Source of the DNA: Myrica gale
Lineage: Eukaryota > Streptophyta > Magnoliopsida > Fagales > Myricaceae
Assembly: GCA_963930655.1 (NCBI GenBank)
Contig: OZ005621.1
Coordinates: forward strand, 2,901,001 to 2,965,000
Reading direction: 5' to 3'
DNA length: 64,000 nucleotides
Made by a program: the position numbers and the translations under genes. Below, in pieces: positions 1 through 10,047 of the stretch. Within the stretch, counting starts at the first letter, position 1. Every line of letters starts with the position of its first letter. A model generated the notes under the pieces. That model was not told where the DNA came from. It did no database searches and saw only the letters and a list, made by a program, of their open reading frames with translations.

Positions 1-718
1 TATGAACTTAAATGGAGTTGGACGACATACCTCATTGTTTTCTTTTTCTTCCTTTAGATAAGTTATAAAAATTGAGATTTTTATAACTAAAAATAAATTA
101 ATAAATTCAAAATTAAACCATAAATTTATTTCTTGTCTTTTTTAGATGTAAAATTACTAATTAAACTTTTGTATTCAAGTTTAACCAATAAATTATTTTT
201 ATAGATAAAATTATTAAACCTTTAATCTATATAAGACATGGAGAAACACTTTGAGAAGCTGCTTAATTTGTTTAGCAAAAAAAAAAGAGTTGTATGATTG
301 TTTTGTTATTTAGCAAAAAGAATAATCCACTAATTAGTTTATTAATGTGCCACTGTCTAATGGGTTAGCAGAAAAATGAGTTGTGGTTGTTTTGCTCTTT
401 AGCAAAAAGATCATTCCACTAATCAGTCAAGTGTACCATTGTACAATGGGTTAAAAGAATGAGGTTATGAAAATTTAATTTTTTGAGAACTTGAGTTAAT
501 TAACAATACATTAAGTAGACAATTGTGGTGTTAGGTTTCAGGAGAAGAATTTGTGGGTAGTGGTCATATTATTTAGGAAACGATATGAGAATTCATTTTT
601 TTAAGAACTCGAGTTAATTAGCAAATACTTGTGGTGCTAGCTTTCAGGAGAATCATTTGTTGAAAGTGGTCATATCATTTTTTTAAAAAAAAAAACTAAT
701 AGGTTAATTACATTGTAA
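1..718. repeat. AT-rich flank with diverged tandem duplications
   Basis: No gene is visible here. Two pairs of diverged direct repeats are readable. One module, with the motif 'tttagcaaaaag...ccactaat', occurs at about 275-355 and again at about 366-450. A second module, 'gagttaatta...ttcaggagaa...gtggtcatat', occurs at about 485-575 and again at about 605-680. The short reading frames in this stretch have no recognisable similarity. It reads as decayed intergenic sequence upstream of the P450 gene. Confidence 0.5.
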
Positions 719-1235
719 GGGGGGCGTTTGATATCAGGAAAAATTGGGGCTATCCAAACGTTGTTCGCCCCCCAAATGTTGAACGTACCATATTTTTTAG
801 ACTTTTTTGTCCCTGTAACAATCCCCTGAATTTCCAAATATACCCCATCGGTAGTGGGTTTCTTAACACATTCCAGGGTTAAAATGGTCACTTTCTATTT
901 TTATCCGACGCTACCTGACAGAGCAGCAGTGCACTCAAACCGCTGACCCATCACGCTAGTTTCTAGAAAAACAAAAAAACAAACAAAAAGGCAACAAAAA
1001 TCAGACATGTTGGGCGCCTCACCCAAAAAAGAAGCAAAAAGGCCAAAAAAGAAAACAACAGGTGGCGGCTCAATTTTTTTCAATATTATTACCGTGGGAT
1101 CCACACTCATGTGTCACTCTCTCTCCTCACCCTCTGAGGAGCCGGATCCCATCCAAACACACTTCACCATTTTTACTATTTACACAAACATCCATAAACA
1201 AAAGATTAATAAAATATTGGCAATCAAACGCCCCC
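719..1235. mobile_element. Tourist-like (PIF/Harbinger) MITE
   Basis: The ends are inverted: GGGGGGCGTTTGATAT at 719 and ATCAAACGCCCCC ending at 1235. They are flanked by TAA at 716-718 and TAA at 1236-1238, the 3-bp target duplication typical of PIF/Harbinger elements. The 517-bp body holds only short frames and no transposase, so the element is non-autonomous. It lies about 800 bp upstream of the P450 start codon. The family assignment rests on target duplication size and TIR form. Confidence 0.65.
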
Positions 1236-2020
1236 TAAGTATTTATAGAATCGGAATTGCCTATTTTGATTCCTTCCAACCAAAATCACATTTTTTGTTT
1301 AGGTTCCATCCAAGTAATTATCGGAATCCGAAAATTCCATTTCAATATTTGGATTTTTTTTTGCCAAATTTTGTTTGGGTCCATTAATTTTTATACATTT
1401 TGGGCTGAAATTTAGGCCACATTTTTTTGTTATACTCATCATAAATTAATAATAAATAAAATATAAAATAAATAGTCATAAAAAATGCATTTAATTGTAT
1501 TATTTGATAATTGATAAGAAAAAAAAATAAAATGTTGGTCATATTAAATATTTATTTATAACCATATTAAATTATGGTCATATTGGCACTCGAAACCCAA
1601 AATTTCCGTTTTGGCCAGAAGTTTTGCCCAGCGGCCTTAGTGTGAATGGACACCAAACGCAATTACAAAGACAAAATAGATTTCAAAGTCTTGTAAGGAA
1701 CGAGAGGCAACAGAGTATTGAGACTTTGGACTTTGGACTTTTATTACCACTATTTTGTATTTTTTTATTAGTGCATTTTTTTCCCTAAGTTTTCTCTATG
1801 TAGGCTTCCTAATAGAAAATTTTAAATCTTCAGGTTTTCTGTAATATTTATTTGTCACGACATTCAGAATGATCACTGGATCTCGGCCTACCAATTATTG
1901 GCTATAAAATGCCAAGAAAAAAAAAATATTGGCTATAAAAGGAAGCTCCCTTCGTCTATCATCTATGTCTCAACCAGTTCAGGCAAAGGAGCAAGGGAAA
2001 AAAAAAAAGTTGAGGCCAAT
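1236..2020 (+). promoter_or_regulatory. Upstream region and leader of the P450 gene
   Basis: This stretch of about 780 bp contains no gene. A TATA-like box (gctataaaagg) lies near 1931-1942, about 80 bp before the start codon, so transcription could begin around 1965. A second 'ggctataaaat' sits near 1900. The spacing suits a plant RNA polymerase II promoter. This is inferred from sequence only. Confidence 0.4.
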
Positions 2021-4785
2021 ATGTGGATCGTGAGTATCTTATGCCTTGCAGCTATCCTTACAGTCGTGATTGGTCACTGGTTATACAGCTGGGGTAACCC
2101 CAAGTGCAATGGGAAACTACCACCCGGTACAATGGGTTTGCCTATTATCGGAGAGACCCTCGAGTTCGTTGTCCCCAATGGCATCTACGATCTCTCACGT
2201 TTCATTACCAAGAAAATGGCAAGGTATATATCTCCGGTCACCGGTGACGTTGACTAGAAAAGTTCAGATACCACTCGGTTTTAAAGCTAATATATCAGTA
2301 GAGTTTCGTTGTCTCCAAAAAAATAATGTGTTCGTTTTGCTTGCAGGTACGGCCCGATATTTCGAACAAGCCTATTTGGCAAAAAGACCGTGGTATGCAC
2401 GGATCCTGATATCAACCATTACATCCTCCAGCAAGAAGGTAGCTCTGTCTTGTTATGGTACACGGAGGCTTTAGATAAACTATTCGGAAAACAAGGCATT
2501 CTTGCGCAGCACGGAGCGATTCACAAGTACCTTAAGAACGTGATTCTACGCCTTATTGGCCAAGAAAACCTGAAGGCAAATGTACTGCGTGAGTTAGATG
2601 TAGTCATTCGCGGCCATCTGCAATCATGGGCTAGACATGCAACTGTGGAGCTTAAACAAGCAACTGCAGATGTAATTTTGGACGTCAATAGATTTCTATT
2701 AATTTTATCGCTGATAATTCCATCCTACCATGATTATCTCTAGATATCCCTACCTATTTTCACTTGACCATGCCTTTGATTAATATTTACAGATGCTGTT
2801 TGACTATGCTGCTACGAAGTTGATCAGCTATGATGAGTCGAAGACCCACATGAAATTTAGAGAGAATTTCAATGCTTTCCTTTACGGCCTTTTCTCTTTT
2901 CCTCTTGCTATCCCCGGCACGAAATACCATAAATGCGTACAGGTACTAGTTTGATTGCTTAGAAGATTAGTTTTTTAGATAAAAATGAGTTTGGAACCAC
3001 ACAGATCCACCAAATGAAAGGAGCAATAGACTAACAAAGTTCATCTCATTAAATTTTTTGATCTAGGGGGGGTCCAACTCCATAAGAATAATTAAGGATG
3101 TCTTCAAAGAGAGGAAAGAATCAAAGATCTCTCACGGTGATTTCTTAGATCATTTAATTGAAGAAATGGAGAGAGAAGATTTGCTTTTAACAGAAGCATC
3201 TGCCGTAGACATGATCATGTTGCTTCTCTTTGCTGTTCAAGAAGCTACTTCAACATCAGTGACATTAGCACCGAAATTCATTTCTGAAAATCCAAACGTG
3301 CTTGCAGAACTAGTGGTGTGTGTGTGTGTGTATATATATATACAACTCTTAGAAGTTCTTTTGCTGAATTTTATTCCACTGCTCACTTTTCTATATTGCT
3401 TGCACTGTCCCGAAAGGATGGAGACGTAAGAATATTCATTATTCACTGAAGAACATATTTGATTGCAGAAGGAGCACGAAGCGATTCTTAAAAGTCGTGA
3501 AAATGCAGATCAGCTTGAAATTATAAGTCAATGACTTTCACACATATGGTATGGATTATGCATGCATAATTAAAACTTTTGTAAATGGTTAATTTTGTGA
3601 TGCAATTCATGCTGATTTGTTGAATTTTTCATTTGGAATGACAGGTGATCACTGAACTAGTGAGGCTGGCAAACTTTAGTCCGGCGCTTTGCAGAAAAGT
3701 AATCAAAGATGTCGAAGTGAATGGCAAGTAGTGAAAAAAGAAACACAAATTAACTTGTATTTTTAATTTCTGTTGCCATGCTAAAGTATAATATCAAACG
3801 TCCAATCTATCCATATATAACAGGATAATAGCATGACAATTGACAGATACGGGACCTATTTTATAAAGTCGAACCCTGCATATATAACAAAAAAGAAATT
3901 CAACAACGCCTTATATAGAAAGCATTTTCACTCATTCAATGGTTCAGAAAATCTTTGATAAGAGGGGATTTCTTAGCATTGGGAGATGCTATGTGGGCAT
4001 GCATGTAATCACCAGTACCACTATGAAAATTTAGAGAACCCTTTTGTTTTGTAGGATATACGATACCCGCAGGTTGGCTATTCATGGCTATTCCCTCAGT
4101 TGTTCATTTAGACCCGGATGTATATCCTGATCCCCTCTCATTTAACCCATGGCGCTGGAAGGTAATTTGCATTTTTTTCTGCATTTAATTTTTTTTCTTG
4201 TAAAAAAAGTTGTAGATATTGTTTTCATTATTTCTGTAGTGAGACTTTTCGTGATGTTTTTCTTTTTTTGCATGAAAACGGAATGGAAAAACAGGGAAAA
4301 GAATTGCAGACAGGTTCCAAAACTTTCTTGGGTTTCGGTTTTGGTGTGAGGTACTGTGTCGGAGCCGACTTTGCAAGGCTTCAAATGGCCGTCTTCATCC
4401 ATCATCTGGTCACTAAGTACAGGTATATAATTACATAAAGACGAACTGATCATCCTGCTTCTATTTCCTTCAGTTTTTTAACCCTTTTTTTTTTGGGGGG
4501 GGGGGTTCTTTTTACTGGAGTCTTTATATAAATTGAATACTTTGGCAAGCTATATATAATAAAAAGTGAATATATAGCTAAATATTAATTAACATATATA
4601 TCGTGGCTATAATATATATTACATACAAATGCAATATAATTGGCACTAAATTTGTCATGATATTTTGAAACTGTACATGGATCAGGTGGAAACTAATTGA
4701 AGGACATGAGGACATAATTCGGATGGCTGGCTTGGTGTTCCCAAAAGGTCTAACAATTGAAATCTCCGAAAAGGAGAAGCAATGA
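2021..4785 (+). pseudogene. CYP87-like cytochrome P450, frameshifted
   Basis: P450s of the CYP87 family (CYP85 clan) are membrane-anchored haem monooxygenases; characterised members oxidise triterpenoids or steroids. The exons I read are 2021-2223, 2347-2671, 2793-2942, 3067-3315, 3469-3548, 3645-3723, 4055-4161, 4295-4422 and 4686-4785. The N-terminus has a hydrophobic anchor, then the proline-rich hinge LPPGTMGLPIIGETLEF. Later come ELVR (ExxR, K helix), FNPWRW (PERF region) and FGFGVRYCVG (haem-binding cysteine loop). The I helix reads AVQEATS where the family usually has an ETT-type acid/threonine pair. Exon 5 (80 nt) runs into TGA. The family motif YKSMTF resumes in another frame just downstream, consistent with a ~10-nt deletion. 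The exons sum to 1421 nt, not a multiple of three. Intron 6 uses a GC donor (AATG|gcaagt). The rest of the gene is well kept, so the inactivation looks recent, or this is a null allele. Confidence 0.85.
3313..3342 (+). repeat. GT/TA microsatellite covering a splice donor
   Basis: A run of about eight GT followed by TA repeats starts at the end of P450 exon 4. The intron 4 donor lies inside the run, so several GT donors are stacked 2 nt apart. Slippage here would alter the splice environment but not necessarily the exon. Confidence 0.7.
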
Positions 4786-6000
4786 GAAGCTTCAAAGTAC
4801 TTAGAACCAAATAACGGCACCTATACATGCAAGCAATACCATGGTGCCAAGAGAATTGCTGCTGCATGTGAGATATCGACTACAAGACGGTTGTAACCTG
4901 ATGAAGCTCTATTACATGACAAGTACATAACTTTGCCCCGGTTGTCTTGTAGCCGATCCATTGCGGCCTTCTATGTTATTGTATTATTCTCTGCGCATAT
5001 GAATAAACTCCCTTGCTTAAAAAAAAAGGCTTAATTGACTATACAATTTCTGTGGTATTATTTTTAACAAATCGATGTTTGAAGTATAATTTTGAATAGA
5101 CCGGTTCTTATAGTCTAATTTTTGAACATATAAGTCCTCCCGTCTACTAAACTTTAATTAACTTTTACATTTTGCACTCCTGTTAAAGTTTTACCATTCA
5201 AATAAATAGATAACAATAAGACACGTATCACAATCTAATAATTTTAAATGTAAATATTGTGAAATATATGGTCTAGAAGAAGTAAAATGTGATTTTTTTT
5301 TCTTACTTTAATTGACAAACCCCAATGACCAAGGCATTGACGGTGGATCACTTTTCTCGTTGGAAGGAATCCCCTCAGAGCCATCTGTATAAGCAAACTA
5401 TCGTCCATAAACACTGCTGGCTCCCTCTCTGACTCTGAGTGGGACAAAAATACATCGGTCAGGACCAATGGCGGAACTAGGACCAATATTCAGGGGGTCG
5501 AATTTTAAAAACGAAATAACAAGAATTTTTTTTCTTTTGTAATGTTAAAAATTATCTTACAATTACAATATCAAAAATTAAGAACTATAAACATTAAAAA
5601 TATTACAATACATGTACATAGGTGACAATTGCATCCTACTCATCAACTTTTTTCTCATTTTACACCTTTATTTGTAGCTACACCTGCTTTTGATGATCTT
5701 TAACATAGAATGTGCAGAGGCTCTGGCAGTTCAACTTGCTCTGCAAGACTATGGAAACCTCCAAAGGCTTGTTTGGATTCGGGGTCAGGTTCGGATTCAG
5801 GGGGTCGAGGTTCTAAAAATTAAACCAGGACCCAAAACTCATCGTTTGGCCGTGGGTTAAGAGTTACGCGGGTTATATATTTTGTCAAAAAGCGTAGTCG
5901 ACGGCTCCTTCATTGCATACTGAAAATATTTAATATAAATAATTAAAATTAAATTAAATTTAGAGAAAAGACAACAAAAACAAAGAAGAAATTGCTAGCA
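4786..6000. other. Intergenic, degraded repeat sequence
   Basis: No gene is seen. Around 5021-5200 the sequence resembles the end of a foldback MITE, with 'aggcttaattgac' and phrases about 'tataagtcc', but no partner end was found. The phrase 'cagggggtcgaatttta' near 5490 recurs in modified form near 5797 ('cagggggtcgaggttcta'), suggesting duplicated transposon ends. Reading frames here are short and unrecognised. Confidence 0.4.
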
Positions 6001-6004
6001 TAGT

Positions 6005-6160
6005 GGAAATTCCACTGCTCGCGCGAGCATAGTGGAAATCCCTATGCTTGCGCGAGCATAGTGATTTCTCTTACATTATGCTCGCGTGAGCATAGTGGAA
6101 AGAGAACACTATGCTCGCGAGGGCATAGTGATTTTTTCTCGCTCGCGCGAGCAGAGCATT
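6005..6160. repeat. Cluster of five imperfect CGCG-centred palindromes
   Basis: The core GCTCGCGCGAGC, extended to CTATGCTCGCGCGAGCATAG, recurs about five times with small changes near 6017, 6044, 6079, 6111 and 6141, spaced about 27-35 bp apart. Each copy is close to a perfect inverted repeat. The short arms between copies read 'agtggaaa' or 'agtgattt'. The cluster is CpG-rich in an AT-rich setting. No gene spans it convincingly. Confidence 0.7.
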
Positions 6161-6181
6161 GTGTGTGCGGTTTTTTCTTTC

Positions 6182-6220
6182 AAACCTCACGACTCTGCGC
6201 CCAGGCGAGTCGTGAGGTTT
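6182..6220. repeat. Perfect 14-bp inverted repeat (hairpin)
   Basis: AAACCTCACGACTC at 6182-6195 is repeated as its exact reverse complement at 6207-6220, with an 11-nt GC-rich loop. It immediately follows the CGCG palindrome cluster and precedes the first copy of the duplicated segment at 6224. Confidence 0.8.
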
Positions 6221-6223
6221 AAA

Positions 6224-6860
6224 TTGCTTGGACACAGATCACACCCGGCCAACTCTATAATATTTTGCTTGTCTTCGACTGTGGAAACAAAGAAGGTGTT
6301 GAGCTTTAAATGACACTGAGACGGAACACGTCTAATCATGAATGTAGGGATGTGCGTGTCATTTTTTTTCCTAGGCAGATGGGGCTGTCATTATGTCCTA
6401 GTGGATACAATTTTTCTCTTCCATGAATATGGGGATGGAAATGTCCTCTGCAATTCCAATCCGAATGACTCGTAGAGGATATAATTTTTCTCTTTGAAGC
6501 TAGCTGGATCAAAAGATACAATATGTTTTTTTTGTTGGTGCTGGGAGAGTTGGTGAATGTTGCCATATACCCCCCCCCCTCTTAAGGACTTGTTTACCAA
6601 CATCAACATGTAGTACCGCAGATGCAGTTGTGGAATCAGAAAAAGTTGGCTCAAAAGTATTTTGCTTGGACACTGATCACACCCAACTCTATAATATTTT
6701 GCTTGTCTTCAACTATGGAATTAAAGATGGCGTTGAGCTTTAAATGAGACTCAGACGGAACACGCCTTGACCATGAATATAGTGATGGTATTCTGCAATT
6801 TTCTGTCCAAATTGCAATACAATTTTTCTCTTTACAGCTGCAGCAAAAGATACAATTTTT
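6224..6860. repeat. Diverged direct duplication (6224-6410 and 6662-6860)
   Basis: Both copies start 'ttgcttggacac' and share 'gatcacacc', 'aactctataatattttgcttgtctt', a 'gttgagctttaaatga' stretch and 'gacggaacacg'. The first copy starts at 6224 and the second at 6662. Poly-C tracts follow near 6571 and 6953-6970, and a TA/CG alternating run lies at 6891-6914. No coding function is seen. Confidence 0.65.
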
Positions 6861-6979
6861 TCCCCTTCTAAGCTGGAGCAAAATCTATGTATATATATAT
6901 ATATACGCGCGCGTGCTGGGATATTGGGCCTGGGCCACACTGGCTGGTATTAACCCCCCCCCCCCCCCCAATGAACATG

Positions 6980-7545
6980 ATGATTACCGGATTCTAATGA
7001 GCCCTCTTTTATAGAAGAAAATATAATGTCAGTGGGACTAGTAGAAGCCGTGGGCCAGTTGTTACATCGGCCCGTACTTCAGCCACACGAGACCTGAAGT
7101 GCTCTAACAAAGTTGGATCAACAAGCTTTTGATTATCCAGAGCCTAATTCCTATTGATTTGAACTTTCAGCCTCAAATGGTTCACTCACGTCGGTGTAAG
7201 TATGTATGAGTTTTTTCAACCAAACAAATAAAATGTATGTACGAGTTTAAGTGGTTGGAGACACTACCGACCAATCCCTTTTATTGGTTTTAAAAAAAAT
7301 TACTTTTTACAGATAATTTTGTGATTTCAAAGTTAATTTCGACTGCTAATCAAATTTTTTTTTTCTTTATGTATATAATGAAAGACTACTCTACTACATT
7401 TATAAGTTTAACGTTGGTTATAATATATTTCAATAATCTTCGAACACTCGAATAACTGACTCCACTTCATGAATCATTTGTCTCTACCAACTACCAGCTA
7501 CCAAGATGACAAAACTATTTTAAAAAAGGAATCCCACATCATATA
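6980..7545. other. Intergenic, nothing recognised
   Basis: About 560 bp of AT-rich sequence without a supportable gene, terminal repeat or RNA gene. Confidence 0.4.
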
Positions 7546-7720
7546 TAGGGTTGTTCAAACCGATACTAGTTCCGGTTATGACAATAATCATTATCGTCAC
7601 TGAATAAGTCGGTTTTCAAATATTGGCCAGCACTATCACTATCGTTAAGTGCAGTAATTGGCCTTTGATAATGATCATTTTAACGGTAGCGGTTCCTAGT
7701 TACCAACATATATATTGGGC
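7546..7720 (+). mobile_element. hAT-like left-end fragment
   Basis: It starts TAGGGTTGTTCAAACCG and continues with degenerate CGGT-rich subterminal sequence, including 'ggttatgacaataatca' and 'ttaacggtagcgg'. It is recognisably the same family as the copy at 8964, in the same orientation ('actatcactatcgttaag' against 'taccactatcgttaag'). No right end was found, so it is a truncated copy. Confidence 0.5.
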
Positions 7721-8087
7721 TATTTTTTGAGCCTTTTACGTACTTGACCCAATTTTTTTAAAAAAAAATTGGGTCCATTGAGCACATATCAATAAAATTT
7801 AAACTAATGACATCCAAAATTAATAAAATTAGAGAACATATTTAAATATAGCATGAGAAATCTAAAACAATAAAACCCATAATCAATACAATTAGAGAAC
7901 ATCTTAAAATATCAACATTTATTTGCTATCAACATTAATATTTATTTGAATATTAATAAAGTCAAATATTGTATGAAACTACCTAATTTTCAAATTTCTA
8001 GTCATTAAAAAGCACCGAGTTGAGATTTAATTAATTTCTATACTTCATTAAAGTAGTTTATTATCTTTCCAAATAAGTCGTTTTATG

Positions 8088-8831
8088 TAGGTCTGAATAA
8101 ATTTGGGCCGAAACTGATCGGATCAAACCAAACCGGTCGAAAAACCGATTGGGTCTGACCGGTTCTGGGACAACCCGGTTCGGCTGTTGACCCAACAAAT
8201 CTCAGAACCGAGGACCTCGGTTCGGCCCACTATTTTGGGGGCCCAAGGCGCCGAATCGAGGGCCCCCAGATAATTTCGCCTCATATTTTTTTATAATCCC
8301 CCTTTTAATTTATTCCCTAGTCCCTCCTTCACGAGTCACGACCCTTTCCTCCCTTTCACCTTGAAAAATGGCCCCCTTCACACTTACCCGCGTAAAACTT
8401 TCTCTCTCACGTAGATCTGCTCTCATTCCCCTCTTAACATGTATAACAACACCGGTTATGCAGAAGCTAAAGGTGAAGCTAGAAAGGTTGCTTCTTCGTC
8501 AAAGGTGAAGAGGAAAGTATAAATTTCCCCCTCTCTCTCTCTCTCTTGGTGGCTGATTGTGGATGGTTGTTGGTGGTTGATTGCGGTTGTTGGTGGTTGT
8601 TGGTGGTGGCTGACGGCGATTGATTATGGATGGTTGCTCTATTTGTTCTTCCATTTTGGTTCTGATTTTGTGGTCTTCGTTTTTTTTTGTGATTTGAGTG
8701 CAAGGACCAATCGAAGCCAATTGTCGTCGGTCCAGCCGGTGTTGACACCCATCGACGCGATTGTCGGTCCATATTTTTCAGCAACTAAACCCCTCAGTTC
8801 AGTTGACGGTGGGGGCTGAAAACTGACCCTA
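8088..8831. mobile_element. Non-autonomous hAT element with perfect 8-bp target duplication
   Basis: The element begins TAGGTCTGAA at 8088 and ends ACTGACCCTA at 8831. It is flanked on both sides by GTTTTATG (8080-8087 and 8832-8839), an exact 8-bp duplication as hAT elements make. The TIRs themselves are short and imperfect. The left subterminal part is rich in CCGGTT/GGTCTGACCGG motifs. The interior has a CT microsatellite (about 8529-8546) and GGTTG repeats (about 8563-8612). The short frames across the interior are low complexity and not convincing genes. Length is 744 bp, with no transposase. Confidence 0.75.
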
Positions 8832-8963
8832 GTTTTATGGTTGTTGAGTGTTCATTAAGCATTAAAACTTCTTTCAATAAGATTTGATAAAATAAAAGGT
8901 TAGAGATTTATATTTAATTATCTTACGTGTTAAAAAAATAAAATTCATGACTATTATTTATGT

Positions 8964-9155
8964 TAGGGCTATTCAAATCCGGTAGCGGTACCGGTTATTG
9001 CCATAGCTGGTACCGCTATAGCTACCGGATGAGCCGATTTTTAAATATTGACCACCGCTACCACTATCGTTAAGAGCGGTAACCGGAATTTTGATACCGT
9101 TACCGGTACCGGTGACGAGAGAACCAGAAAATTCCGATTCTCCTTAACAGCCCTA
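8964..9155. mobile_element. Short hAT-like MITE rich in CCGGTA motifs
   Basis: The left end TAGGGCTATTC at 8964 and right end AACAGCCCTA at 9155 are inverted partners. The 192-bp body is packed with GGTACCGG/CCGGTTA motifs typical of subterminal transposase-binding repeats. The flanking 8-mers do not match, so the target duplication is lost or one border is wrong. Confidence 0.55.
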
Positions 9156-9339
9156 AAGGCATATGGAAAAAACCTTGAAATCAAACCCCATCTGAGTTTT
9201 TTATTTATATATAAGCAATCTATCATACATACACATGGTCCTGGGCCCCTGGCGCCCTCTTTGACTAGTGGGACAAAAACACCAGCCAGGAATAGTGCTT
9301 CAACCCTGGCACTTACGGTTCCAATACTCCACAACTACG

Positions 9340-10047
9340 CAATTTGTTTCCTCGACGCCGTCGTTTCACTCCCGAATTAGTACTTTTTCCTTGGTGATCT
9401 GTCCCTTCTCGGGACAAGTTGTTTTCGAGCTCTGGAAAAAAGCCACATTCCTGAGCACAGTTCATCCAATTGCCCCTAGGGTTTCTCCGAGACCCGCGTC
9501 GCAAAGCTTCATTGGTAAGAAACTGAAATCTTCTCAGCTGTATCCACAGATCCGACTCTGGTTCTTGGAATTTTAACTGTTTTTGGCATTTCCACTTTTG
9601 TTTTTGAGATTTACGTGGCATTTTTTTATGCAAATAATAATTCTGTGATCTTAAGCTAATTGTGATTGGTCCAAATTGCTCCTTGCTTCGATCTGGTTGG
9701 GATTGATACATTGCTCTCCGGGCGAGGGCTTAAAAGTTATGATGCCTGTAAATAGGGTAGTAGCTTCCATTTAGTTTTTGAACCGTGAACAAGTTAGTTT
9801 CAGTATTGCTTAAAAAAAAGCTACCTTCTTTTGAATGAAAGAAACTTCATTACCAGTTGCGTACAGTCCCACACCCATGACAAAGAGTGGGCCGTCCTTG
9901 CGCGCTCGGCGGTGATTGTACTGAATGAGTAATAAACCATTGTCCTTTTGTGACGAAGTACTTAAATACTTCCTCCTTTTTGTTTTCTTGTCCACCTACT
10001 TTTCATTAAGGGTTAGGAGAAATTGACTCGACTGGAATTCAGGGAAC
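9340..10047 (+). promoter_or_regulatory. 5' leader of the RS splicing-factor gene with an intron
   Basis: The region before the start codon fits a non-coding first exon (about 9350-9514), a donor ATTG|gtaaga at 9515, and an acceptor ttcag at 10042 that leaves GGAAC before ATG. A 5' UTR intron of about 528 bp is therefore inferred. Many plant SR genes carry leader introns. No TATA box was clearly seen. Confidence 0.5.

Noticed and set aside
901-1387. Overlapping reading frames of 69 and 126 codons
   Set aside because: They lie inside or across the Tourist-like MITE, have low-complexity lysine-rich sequence and match no family.
6005-6160. CRISPR-like array
   Set aside because: The repeats are palindromic, imperfect and overlap their spacers; this is a plant genome and the spacers are not unique uniform-length units.
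8479-8819. Frames rich in Asn/Gln/Thr or Trp/Gly
   Set aside because: Arise from GGTTG and CT repeats within a non-autonomous hAT element.
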